A stretch of DNA of 64,000 bases from Kudoa neothunni (taxonomy: Eukaryota; Cnidaria), in NCBI GenBank assembly GCA_964304625.1, contig OZ199839.1, positions 7,874,001-7,938,000 of the forward strand. The letters are read 5' to 3'. The notes beneath the pieces are model-generated. The model did no database searches, was not told the DNA's origin, and saw nothing but the letters and a program-made list of their open reading frames with translations. Below, one piece after another: positions 12,807 to 24,561 of this stretch (position 1 is the first letter of the stretch; every line of letters begins with the position of its first letter). A program made the translations under genes and the position numbers.

Positions 12807-14083
12807 GACTCTGGAATGGCTAAAACTAAAAAAAACAACGAACATTAAAAGATAAACTCCATATCATAAAATATTATGATACGCTACCGAAAAAAGGAGC
12901 GAAAGCAGCCACAATTAAAAAATTTATTCACCCACAATATCATCCTTGAATAGCATTCTCGATAAAGGGCAAGAAATTGAGACGAACGACGAGTCTGGTC
13001 TAATTTCGTCGAAAAGAAAAAATTAAAAACTGTGAAAAGAGAATGATATCGATGAAGCTGTTTTTAACTGGTTTAATGTTATGAGGAGCAAAAACGCTGA
13101 ACTATCCATATACGATATTATTTCTAAACGAAACAATATCGCCAAATTGAGGGGCGGTAATTCTACTGCTACCACAGGTTGGTTCAGAGGATTTAAAACT
13201 CGCTTCAAACTGAGAAGGGTTACCTTCCATGGTGAATCTGCCTCGGTAGATCCAACGGTTGTAGATAATTGGAAGTTACGTTTAGCTGATGTTTCATTCG
13301 GTTTCTCTCCTGATTACGTATACAGTTTAGACGAAACGGCACTTTATTACCAACGGCAGAGAGGTAAACAATTAATAATTAAATATTAATAAATATTCCA
13401 CAGGTAAAAGCTATGTTGCTTCTAATGAACGAAATAACGGATGCCTAAAAAAATCAAAAAAAAGAGTGACCATTTTATTTGGTGCTTCCATGACTGGTGA
13501 AAAGCTTGATCCGCTCTTAATATGTAATTGGTCATTTTTGTAAACCTCGATTTTTTAAAAATGTGCCTAATTTACCAGTCACTTAGGAACATTCAAAAAA
13601 AGCTTGGATGAATGGAACCATCTTTAGGAGATATCTGTTATAATTGAATAATTTTTTCAAGAGTAAAAACAAAAAAGTGCTCCTATCCGTCGACAATGCA
13701 AGTTGCCGTATTCATTCCAACCTAAGTAATATCACTCTCGAGTATCTACCCAAGAATAGCACGAGTGTTGCAGCCCCTTGATCAAGGAATTATTCGTTCC
13801 TTTAAGGTTTCGTACATTTCAAAATTGATACAAAGGAATTATTACGTATGTTGAAGCGGAAATAACTACTAACCCTCCAGACCTTCTAGATGCTCTGATG
13901 ATGATAAAAAATGCTTGGCATGATGTTAATCAACAGACTGTCATTAATTGTTTTGAAAAATCTGGTTTTATCAAACAAGATACATATATTTTAAATGAAG
14001 TCAACATCACTCAAACAAGTGAAAGGATAGAGCCTGAATTGTCTTTGGAAATCGACGAAATAATGAATGAGGAAGATCAGTAA
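12807..14083 (+). pseudogene. pogo/Tigger-like transposase, decayed
   Basis: The + strand reads in family order. An N-terminal Psq-like helix region (LKDKLHIIKYYD) lies near 12848. The CENP-B-type HTH GWFRGFKTRFKLRRVTFHGE follows near 13180-13240. The first catalytic motif VYSLDETALYYQR lies near 13318-13356. A second block with RVTILFGASMTGEKLDPLL lies near 13460-13520, then VLLSVDNASCRIHS (second Asp) near 13680. The C-terminal part is LLDALMMIKNAWHDVN to 14083. A possible 40-nt intron sits at about 13365-13404. Stops and frame changes occur in the N-terminal part and between the second and third blocks. Terminal repeats were not located, so the outer limits are approximate. Confidence 0.75.
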
Positions 14084-14085
14084 CA

Positions 14086-15680
14086 AAATAAAGCTGATTT
14101 TGAAGATCGCGAACAATATCCTGATAAACTGGATAATAAATCAGATGAGGAATTCCAACTCGAAGTCGACGAGAGCGTCATTTCAAAATGCGCATTAGAA
14201 TGTATAAATAAATTGAAAACCTATTTTAGAAATAATAGACTTGAATATTATGGACTTCTTTTGAATATTATAGGAAATGATGTTGGAAATATAAATAAAA
14301 AATTTAGTTCAAATTAAAATAACAAACTTCTTCCTCAAAATATCGGATAAATCGTAGTATAGTTTTTTTTATTTTGTGTATTTATTGGAGATAATAAATG
14401 TGGTTTAAATGAGTATTTTCGAATGTATATTTAAAGAGTGAGGCCAACTAAATTAAGTGAAATTACGCATTAAATTTTTACAATCTCATCGTGAATATTC
14501 AAATGATTTCCGATCATACTCAATAATAGTTGGAATTTTTAAATTAGGTCTTCATCAGATAGTTACGATAATGCATTGAAATTCACGGAATTTTTGTATA
14601 GGGATAGAAAAAAAATCAAATATATAAATGAAGAAGATAAATATACGTATGCGCACAACGTACGTAAAATCCGCCACTCACTGTATTTTTATCTAAAAAT
14701 TAAGGTTAATAAACAATTAAATAATGTGACGAAAATTTCAACATTATTTTTGGAAAAACCTTTGGATAAGTTTTCATTATCTATTAATTAATCTTTAGTT
14801 TGGTATATTGTAGTATCAAAGTACAATGTTCAAAAAGTCTGGATTTTCTAAATCATTTTGAATTATAGTCGATGATACGTTTTCCACGCATGATTTAAAG
14901 TTTAAATAAAACCAAAATGATATACTTAATTAAATTTGAATTATCCATATTTATTACGTTGCACTCTTCGTATCGTAATGAAATTTTTTTAAAATTAATT
15001 CCAAATCTATTTTTAAATTATACGAACCAACCGTTATAACCGATAAATTTGTCAATAACAATGGATTTAGCGATACTTGTTGTCTTTCAACAATTAAGTA
15101 AGCAGGAACAACCTTTTTTTCATTTTTCATTTTAGTTATTCATGTATAAAATAAATTAACTAACTCTACGTATTTTTTCTTCTTTCATTCTATTTTTTGA
15201 AGCCGAAATAACATAATTAACAATATCGTTTTGAGTAGCTAAAATTCCTTTAATAGTAGAATGTCTTGAAAATATATTATATTGGGATTAGTTAATTTTA
15301 TATTATTAGATGGCATAGGTAGTTTAAAAGTCATTCTTTTTTCTTCTTTGGGTGATTTAATCGAATTATAATCGATTATTTCAATCTTTTCAGCCACTGG
15401 TCGCTGATTCCTTACCATTTTAGTTTCGCAGAATTAAAAAAGAAAATTAATTGAGTATTAAACTGAACAAAATTTTACACAGTAGCGAGATTTTAGTTTT
15501 AGCACACTATCTTGAATTTATACTTCTTTAATAAAAACTTTTTATCTTCTCTTGCTCAGTTAACTTTAATCTAAATAATATAAAAGCAAAGTTTGAGTAA
15601 AAAATTTAAAATATCCTTTATATTTCAAAGAACTTGTGAAATTACGCAATATCCCCCCAGGTTCGACTGTACTTCGAAAT
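14086..15680. other. Intergenic, no gene seen
   Basis: AT-rich. A 71-aa frame at 14576-14791 is low in complexity (Lys/Asn/Ile rich) and matches nothing I know. There are no splice-consistent exons. Confidence 0.3.
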
Positions 15681-15689
15681 TAATTGGGA

Positions 15690-16260
15690 GCAAATTGCAG
15701 AAGAATGGACAATGTGTCTTAGCAACGCCATAAATTTTTATAATAACTGTACGAATAATCAATTAGAAGCAATAAACTCGAAATTAAAGATACAATAAAT
15801 AAATTTTCACCTCTAGAGAACTTTTTAGGAAGGTTTTTTAAAATTATATGTTCTATGAGAATTGAAATAAATGTAAAAATCACAAATGATCTCTTAAAAC
15901 AAGATTCATCAGATATAACAAGCGCCGTGAAAAAATTGTCTTTTAATTTACTAACACCTTTTGTCTTCTCAATCGTTGAAAAAGAATTTTCTTCACTGGA
16001 TAATGGAATCATAGAACATACAAACTTGTTAAATAAATGTAACTGCATAATTAACCGAACTTTTAGTTTACCTTGTGCGGCATATTTTTTGCCGTAAAAC
16101 ATTTCTTTTGGAAGAACTATACCAACCTTCACCTTGTGGTAAAAGATGAACTAGGGAATATGCAAATGAATATATACATAATAATTCTCCATTCGATAAT
16201 AATGTCAAACCTAAACATCATGAACAAGTATAAACTATTCCAAAGGAATCCCTGAAAACT
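15690..16260 (+). pseudogene. MULE transposase C-terminal remnant with SWIM-like finger
   Basis: The + strand shows AINFYNNCTNNQLEAINSKL near 15725-15785. This is equivalent to the FTNNRIECVNSKMK of the MULE at 54600-56960, the family's conserved TNNxxE-N-K block after the catalytic core. About 80 codons further is CNCIINRTFSLPCAAYF (16038-16088), a SWIM-finger pattern CxC-n-PCxxY in which the usual last His is Tyr. Stops interrupt it. The catalytic core upstream is missing or too decayed to see. Confidence 0.5.
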
Positions 16261-19200
16261 TACTTAAGACGCTTAAAAAATTCATTGGTCTATACAAACT
16301 AACTTAGATCAACTTCGGCAGAATATTGCGATGAATTTTACCATAGATCAATCGCTGCACTGCCATCAAAGGAATAGAGGCTGTTTTAAGAGATTTTATT
16401 GTTTTAAAATTAGAAAAAAAATATTAAAAATTTGTATAAAATGTATATAACTATTTTTTTGTAAAAAATAAAACTATTATTCATAATTCGCAGCGTGATA
16501 ATCACGTAGAAAATGACGAGCCCATTGAAGGAAGAAACGGCGTTAATATAAGTATAATTTATTCAGATAAATATTAGATATCAAATTTCGAAGGAAGAAG
16601 CGGGTGTAAATGAAATTGCTGAAGCATCCCCACCTAAATTATTTATAATGACTCGTTAAGACTTGTATAATGTGCATAGTGACCTGAAGACAGATGGGTT
16701 TGAAATCGATAAAAATTACAGAAGTTAAATAATCATATCAAACTTTTTATTAAATTTATATAGATTTAAAATTCCCCTCTAAAGTACGAGCGTTAGGACG
16801 ACCTAAAAAAAAGACGACGAGAAATTTAAATCCATATATAAGCATTAAAACGATATTATCTTCTAAAAAATATATATCATAATAATATATCCATCATATA
16901 CAAATTTTTGTTTTTGTTTTTAAAATAAGAAAATAGGTTAAAAATCACAATTATTTGATCCTAAAAACAGTTATATCCGTTTTATAATATAAATAAATTG
17001 AGGAAAGTATTACTCCTTGTTTTTTACCTATGTTTTATTAGAAACATATGATAGAATGGACAGGTACAATGGGACGCCTTAGAGAATTTTTTAGCATTCA
17101 CGCTCACTCTCTCATCAAATACATCGTTCCTCGTAGTTTCTTATGGAAATTACGATACCTATATTCGAGGTTACTTAGAATCAAACTTAAATATAAATTC
17201 TTGAGAGATATTTCTGCCTAATTCATGCGTTATTGGCTAATTTATAGGTAAAAGGCCAACTAAGTTGATTTTTTCTGAAAATTTACCTAATGATAGTTCA
17301 TTCATTGTTATATGTATTTATGAAATTAAAATTTTAATACGAGTGCTATTTTAAGAGATATTCCCATCCGTTGCAATAGCCACTTCCAAATATAAAAGTT
17401 AATCCAAAAGAGTTAAATTTCTTATAAATGGAAAGATGTGGCTATAAAATTTTAGAAATCATAATCTAATTATGTTATCGATTGGCAGTTTGTTGCTCTT
17501 TTTGTAAACTCCCCTTAATTATTTGACTTTGAAAGTATAAAATTTAGTTTTCTAATGTTTCATATACATTTTTTCTAAAAATATATCTATTTAATTTAAA
17601 AAAATTTAAAAAACGATGTAAAAATAATGTTTAGCAAACCTGGTTTATAGATTTTTGTATTTTACTTATATAAATTTGAGAAATAAAATTTTATCTGACG
17701 AATCCTCTACGTGATGACCTTTTCTAAATATCCATAAAATATTGGATTAGGATGAGAAAAGTAAGAACTAATAAAATAGACATTTGATAAAATAAGAGCA
17801 AATATAAAGTGAGTTAAGTAATGTGATTTTTCTACTACGAGAATAAAGATTCTAGTGTCAACATTTCCTACAATAAACAGACCCCTTATGTTTTATAAAG
17901 AGTTAATCTGATTACATCAACGTGTTCAAAAGTTCCAATCGAATTGGGTAAAATTTGTGACTAACATTTAACCTTATTGAATTTTTTTGGACTAAATCAA
18001 ATTTTAACATAAGTAGATATAAAAGTTTAAAATTTTTGATTAAATTATGATTTTATTAATTTCTGTGTTATTATACTTCCACAATCGAGGAAAATTTCCC
18101 CAATCTTATAGGTTTACATAAATTACTATTTTAGATTCGGTTAACAAATATTCAATGAGTTTGTAGAATATTTTTGGGATTGTCTCTATACGAAATGATA
18201 TTTGGGGTCAGTGCGTGTAATTTTTAATTCTTCTTTTTATAAGGTTGAAAAATATTTAAAAATATAATTGAGATAAACTGATGTGATTTTGAATTTTCTG
18301 ACATTTAATTAAAATTACAGAGCAATTATTAAATAAAAATACAAGCACACATTTTTTGCTCAATTAGTCATTTTGTGTAGAAACGGGTCCAAACAAACAG
18401 GTATGACCACAGCTACTCTACATTTTACATGTAAATTGAAAACTTTTAAGGCGCTGCGTTAAGAAACTTTCCAAAACTAAATAAATTTTTTAAATATGAA
18501 ATGATCTAGGGTAGACATACAGCCAATGAACGGTAGGATAAATTTTTAGGAGTTATATACCAAAAAATGTGGCAGGATTACGCATATAGTAATTGTACAA
18601 AATCACCTGTAGGAAGGTTCTAAACTGTGATCATCACTAAACACATACTATGAGGGGAAATTAAAAATATTTTTTCACTAAAATCAAACCTTCAATAATT
18701 AAGATCCTCAAAAAATTCCGAAATCATACTCCTTTAAAATCCTCTTTGTACCAGTGAGTTGCAACCAATGATGAAAAGATGACGAAAAATATAGATAGTA
18801 TTTAAGAGATATGAGAAATAAGTATTAATATGTAAAATCTCATCAATTTCTTAAAGGAATATTTAGATATTAATATTAATATTTGTCAAGAACAGTATAT
18901 TTCGGAGAATTTATTGGAAGGAAAAGAATAACCTGCCTTAAGAGGATGCAAATAGTTATTTTGATTTATTAATGATAAAACATTAAATATCTCTTCATTT
19001 GATTTTTAATCAATATCATACATATGGTGAAAGAATTATTCCGAAAGAATACCTGTTACCAATTAAGAATATAATATATAGGTAGAGTATTCATAAAAAG
19101 TTTATCTACACAAAATTACTACGAAAATTATATTGATATATGATCATTCGTAATAAATAAATTTTTAACATCCAATATTATTAAAAAAAATAATATTTAA

Positions 19201-19335
19201 TATGTTAATACCCTATATATATATTATCACCTTAAAATATCCATGGATTAATGTTATAATTATTTATCCCCTCAAAGGCAGAGGGAACTCAATAAATATT
19301 TTCCAACCAATTATTTTTCTTAATTTTTTACAAGC
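16261..19335. other. Intergenic, no gene seen
   Basis: Three kilobases of AT-rich sequence. One open stretch on + near 17046-17210 (about 50 codons, with QWDALENFLAFT) has no recognisable match and no partner exons. The rest shows nothing I can name. Confidence 0.3.
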
Positions 19336-21996
19336 ATGAAGTTGGCTGAAGTTACAAGTTTTCGAACTAATGATCATTCCAAAAGTAATAAGCGATTTAT
19401 TATATTTTGTTAATTATTAAATAATAAAAAAATTATCTAATTGATTCATCAGTTATGTATTCTTTAACTAAAGAATTTATCTCCAAATATAAATAGATAT
19501 TAATGAAATATTTAAATTAATGTCAAATTTATTGGATTAAATACATTTACAATTATTTATTAAATAATTGATTTGATTGGAATTTTCTAAAATAATTTTC
19601 GAATATTGATATTACATAATAATTCAATAATTTATAAAAAAAGATATTCTCAAATTCCTTAAGTTGTAATATGATCGGTCATTATTGTTATTGTCATCAG
19701 GGCAGATAAAATATGTGGTATAGTTTTAAACTGTGGATCCATAAATAACCCCACATTTTTTTGCTGTAATTGTGTTAATGGGCTTTAAATCCTCAAATAA
19801 AATAATTGATAGAACGAAAGTTCATTATTATATTTGAGGCGTCCTCAGTAACAGTACGATACAGAGGGTAGGCTCTAATAAGTTGTTCGATTGGTCGAGA
19901 ACGCCTTAAACCAGTAAAATTGTTGTTTAACCAAATCTACTGCTCTTAATGATATTATTTTTAACAAGTGAGAAATCCAAGATGACAATGTTTATAGAGT
20001 AGTACTATACAACCTCAAAAAGATAAACGCGAAAAACGTTACTTCTCTCAACGGTAATAGCGTGTATGATGCTTGTCTGACAAACCAGAATCTCTACGAA
20101 TTAATAACTTTCCTAAGTTTTTTTTCTATCACTCGATAACAATATATTTTTATCAATAGTTTGAAACAATAAATCTCATATTTATAAATTTAATATATTG
20201 ATTTTGAGTCATTAAACATATTTGTCATAAATGTACTTTGGTATTATTCATTATTTTCGGGTTATGATACTTTTTTTAGAAGACGATACAATTTCATTTT
20301 GTACTCGAAATAATGTATCGAATAGAAACTATAACTTTGTTTCGTGGTTTATCATGTTGGGGCCATTCATAATTGGTTGCATGGTCAACGCCTTAGGTGA
20401 CAACAGTGTATAATTATCAATATAAAATAAGAAAATAATTGATAAATATAGTTAATACTAAAAAGGTTTCTCTTATTGAAAAATCAGGAAGCGAATCAGA
20501 CCGAATACGATGCACTCAAAAAAACATTAACACTAGGAGGACTTTTTCCACTTGGTGGCCTCATTGGCGCTTATTTCGGTGGTGTGCTTGTTGACAAGTG
20601 TGGGAGGTAATTCAAATCCCTTAATCTATTCTTAAAAACAACCATTAATTAAATATAAATTTAGAAAGTACACCACAATTTTTCTCACACAAATCATGAT
20701 ATTAGGGAACGCTCTCAAGGTTTTATCATTTTCGATGAATATTTGGATATTCTATAGTGGGAGATTATTGGATGGTATTGGTTCTGGGGGCTTAATGGTG
20801 ACATGTGTGAACTGGCTTCTTGAAATGCAGCCCGCTAAATTACACCCAATCATCAAGCCGCTCATTTACATAAGTTTGAACGCAGGTGTGTTAGTTTTTG
20901 GAATTTTGATTAGTGGCTTCGGCTTTAATACCGAATGGTATCTCGCCTATTGGGTTGCGATTTTTGCTGCTGAGCTGCTTACAATTGTATCGGGGTTACT
21001 GCCTGAAAGCTACAAATTCATCTACCAGAAAACTAATGATGTAAATGTTGCTAGAGAGTATCTGCAAAAGATTCATGGTGATGGTTATATGGAAGAGGAA
21101 TTTCTGGATGTAATCAATCCAGTCACAAGTACCAGCAGTGTTAAACAAGTTTCCATTACAGATTTGTATAAGAGTAGGAGATTCCAGCCTGCAATTATCA
21201 CTGGAATCTATATCTACCTTGCGCAGCAAATTACTGGTATCAATGCTATTGTAGCATTCACCGAAAATATTATTAAAAGTCTGCGATCAACTTCTGGTAA
21301 TAAACAAGTTGATACCAACTCGTTAAATTATTCAGAAAGCCCGCAAAAATACATCTCTCTACTTATAATAGCCAGTGGATTATTGGGATCTGTGATTTTT
21401 GTATTTGATAACAATTCAAGCTTTAAATTATTTAGAAATTTTAGGCAAAATTTATTGCAAAATACAGACGAAAAATGATGCTCCTAATTGGATATGCTGG
21501 TATGACTATTAGTCTCTCACTTACCATGTTGCTTTATGTATGGGGTGCAAGTCCTATCGTTACTGGCATTTGTTTGGGATCGTTCGTTTTAGTCCATCAG
21601 ATTGGACCAGGTAACTCTTACAAGCCGAAATCCAAATGCACGCTCGTTGTTAATGATATTTTAGGTCCTTTTGTGTGGTTCATCATACTAGAAATGCTCC
21701 CAGCCGAGACACACGCAGCAGCTTTGAGTTTAACAACTATCGCCAATTGGCTTGCACAAGCTTTGGTCTATTTCCTTTTCCCCATAGTTGAGGTATACAC
21801 AACACTTTCTATGGTGGTATTATGTCGTTATTATTTTCACTTTATTCAGTATCATATTGGAATTAAATCGCTTTACATTTTTATCGGTTCAAACGTTCTG
21901 ACCCTGTTCTTCCTTTGCTTTTTGATGGAAGAAACTCTCGGCAAATCTCCACACGAGGTCATCGCTAACTATCAAAAACGTTGGGGTAGACAATGA
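19336..21996 (+). CDS. GLUT-type facilitative sugar transporter, copy B
   Basis: Paralogue of the transporter at 2871-5118 with the same seven-exon structure: 19336-19384, 20280-20407, 20452-20606, 20665-21400, 21445-21610, 21665-21792 and 21850-21996 (502 aa). Exons 3, 5, 6 and 7 have the same lengths as in copy A, and every intron has the same phase. Motifs are LVDKCGRK, GRLLDGIGSGG, LPESYKFIY, QQITGIN, GPFVWF and MEETLGKSP. In copy A the helix-10 exon continues TSEMFPAETHT; here it is ILEMLPAETHA. Both copies keep all expected helices and open frames, so both look functional. Intron 1 is 895 nt; the others are 44-58 nt. The 44-nt intron at 21401-21444 carries no stop in the exon frame, so its retention would extend the reading frame. 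Exon 1 rests on phase and resemblance to copy A. Confidence 0.88.
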
Positions 21997-22472
21997 ACAT
22001 CACAATACCTACTTCACTAATATTTTCGCTATTCAATAATATTACTTAATCATTTTTGTGGATTGTTGGCTGTAAAGTATAATTATTTATACATATAGTT
22101 CGGTATATTAAAATTTAGATTAATTTAACAAAATATGGCGACGAGTTTATAATGAACTGCCAGAAATAAGCTTTATTATTCATAGTACCTTAATAATCTA
22201 ACGCGGAACTAACAAGCTCTTGAAATTACTGCAAAGGTTCTTCTTTTAGCTTATCATTATTCCACTTATTCTAAATTACTTTTCGTATTATATGTGTTAT
22301 TCTATTTACGCATATCTGTGCGCTACCCGTGTTTGGCTTATTGGAGATCAACAAGACCTCTAGAGTCCTTTTGAATAAATCTAATTACACACGAAATTTG
22401 TTGATATATATGCCTGAATAAACAAATTAAAATGTGTTTTTAAATGCAATGTCAAAAATTTTTCATATGGTA

Positions 22473-22758
22473 GTGTCTATTTTGCCGGACGGGCTTTTTC
22501 TCTTAAAATAATAATTCAACCATTATCATTTTTTCCAAAAAATATCTTATAAATTCAGAATATAAAATCATATTCATTTATTTTTTAGTTAACAGTTAGA
22601 CATTCAAATGCATCAGGGATATTTTCTCATATAAGTATCTATACAAAATACTTTAAGTTTACAAGTAAGTCTGCAGTTATAAAAGATATTTTTTGGAAAA
22701 AATGATCATGGTTGAATTATTATTTTAAGAGAAAAAGCCCGTCCGGCAAAATAGACAC
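22473..22758. repeat. MITE with about 80-bp inverted termini
   Basis: The left end reads GTGTCTATTTTGCCGGACGG and the right end is its inverse, CCGTCCGGCAAAATAGACAC. The match continues for about 80 bp on each side (to about 22555 and from about 22676) with few differences, leaving a loop of about 120 bp without coding capacity. A non-autonomous inverted-repeat element. The left flank ends in TA, but no clear duplication is seen on the right, so the superfamily is unassigned. Confidence 0.75.
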
Positions 22759-24561
22759 AACCTTTTCATATTACATAATGAAGAATTATTCGTAGGTTAG
22801 TTTGTGCATTACCACGTACACGTGATCAATTGAAGTAAAAAAAGAAAGTAACTATTGACATGACTCGTATAATCTATGTTAGTATAAGTATCGCAGATTC
22901 TATCCAATAAAAACTTTATACATTAAATATTAAAATTTTCTTGTTAATATTTATTAAAATTTTGAATAAACAAGAGAAAAATTTTCCGCTTCTTGGCGCT
23001 CCATTTTGGATATTTTATCAAAAATAGTTTCTAAATGTTATAGTAATTTATAACTACCTCGAAGCAAATTAAAAATAATGTGAATGAATTAAACATTAGA
23101 GTATGCATTCGAAAATATGAAATGTCACCATTTAAAACAGTGTAATTGATTATTATGTATGCATGTAATATATTCAATAAGATTGTTGGTAAAATGCAAT
23201 TTGTCATAATTTAAAATATTCATATATATTTGTAAAATTTTTTAATTTCATAAAGTTATACAGAGATTATTGTCGCGTATTATCTAATAAATCATTATTG
23301 CCCTCATTTATAATTCAAAGATATATATAATTCAATAGAAAAAAATATATATATTAGAACTCAATTGGTTCTATATTTTCTTAAAAGTTTTAAATATTTC
23401 GGCATATTTAATAGTTTTGAACATGCGAAGTTACTGACAATATTGGCGGGCATGCACAAAAAAAATTGATCGATGTAAGCATATTGATTATATTAGGCCA
23501 TTGCTTGAAAATAAACTAAAAAATAAAATTCCTACACATTTTAAAGATAAAATGAAATTTTTACATCATTTTGATACATACAAATAGGTTTTTTATCTAA
23601 TTTTCATTTTCATTGTAATTTGATGATAATGACTGACAGAAATTTTTTTATCATTTTCATCACTTAATCTAACCATTTTTACGTAATATATTATTTTCGG
23701 ACGGAAAAAAAAAGATTCGATATAAAAGAGTTAATAGGAATTGTTGGGACTAAAAATGGGTATCGCAGAGGCGTTATACCATTTAATACTCAAAATATTT
23801 ATAGAGACAGCCATTATTAATTAATAATTGTCATTAAAAGGTAAACGAGACATAAAAGAAAGGATTTAGTTTTACTTTTATAAATAAATGTAAAATAACT
23901 AATCCTAAAATATTTACAAACAAATGTATGTAACCATTTCTATTGAGTTTAATGGCCTTGAATAATAAACGCTTCAAACAACGCTATGTTCGCAACAAAT
24001 CACACTGTGTAAACAACCTTTATTGAATTTTGATGTTGCTTAATTACCCCTTACGTAGAAGATAGATAATGCAATTTGGACAATATTTAATTTTATCATG
24101 AAACAAGAAAATTTTCATTTATTCTACGGATACATAATGTTTGAAACCTTATGAGAAAGAAATTCTTAAAAAAATCAAAACCAATAAAACGCCGATCATT
24201 AATCATTAAATCGATAAAAAGGTAAAGTTATAAAGCACAAACAGCTTTCTTCGAAGTATTTTTCTAGCGAGGCCAAATGAGTAACGATAGTTGATTATTG
24301 GTTCCAATAGGGTTGGGGTTATTTTGAGAGTGAGACAACATTTTTTTTCTTAAAATAACGTTAGGCTGGTGTAACTAAGAAACATAATTATACCTTATCA
24401 ATGGTCGACGATATAGACAAATGATTGCAAGCAAGGAGCAAATGTTTCTTCTCAATCTCGCTTAGGTCATCTGGAAGATTAAGCTGGCTGATTTGGGGAG
24501 CATTTTTAAATTTACTTTAAAAATAAATTCTAAAAATGGAATAATAACATGAAGCATATTA
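22759..24561. other. Intergenic, downstream of FKBP6-like gene
   Basis: AT-rich spacer between the MITE and the stop codon of the minus-strand FKBP6-like gene. Its right part should hold that gene's 3' untranslated region. I see no other gene. Confidence 0.35.

Noticed and set aside
17046-17210. Open stretch with QWDALENFLAFT, possible exon
   Set aside because: No matching family, no neighbouring exons with consistent phase. Left as unexplained.
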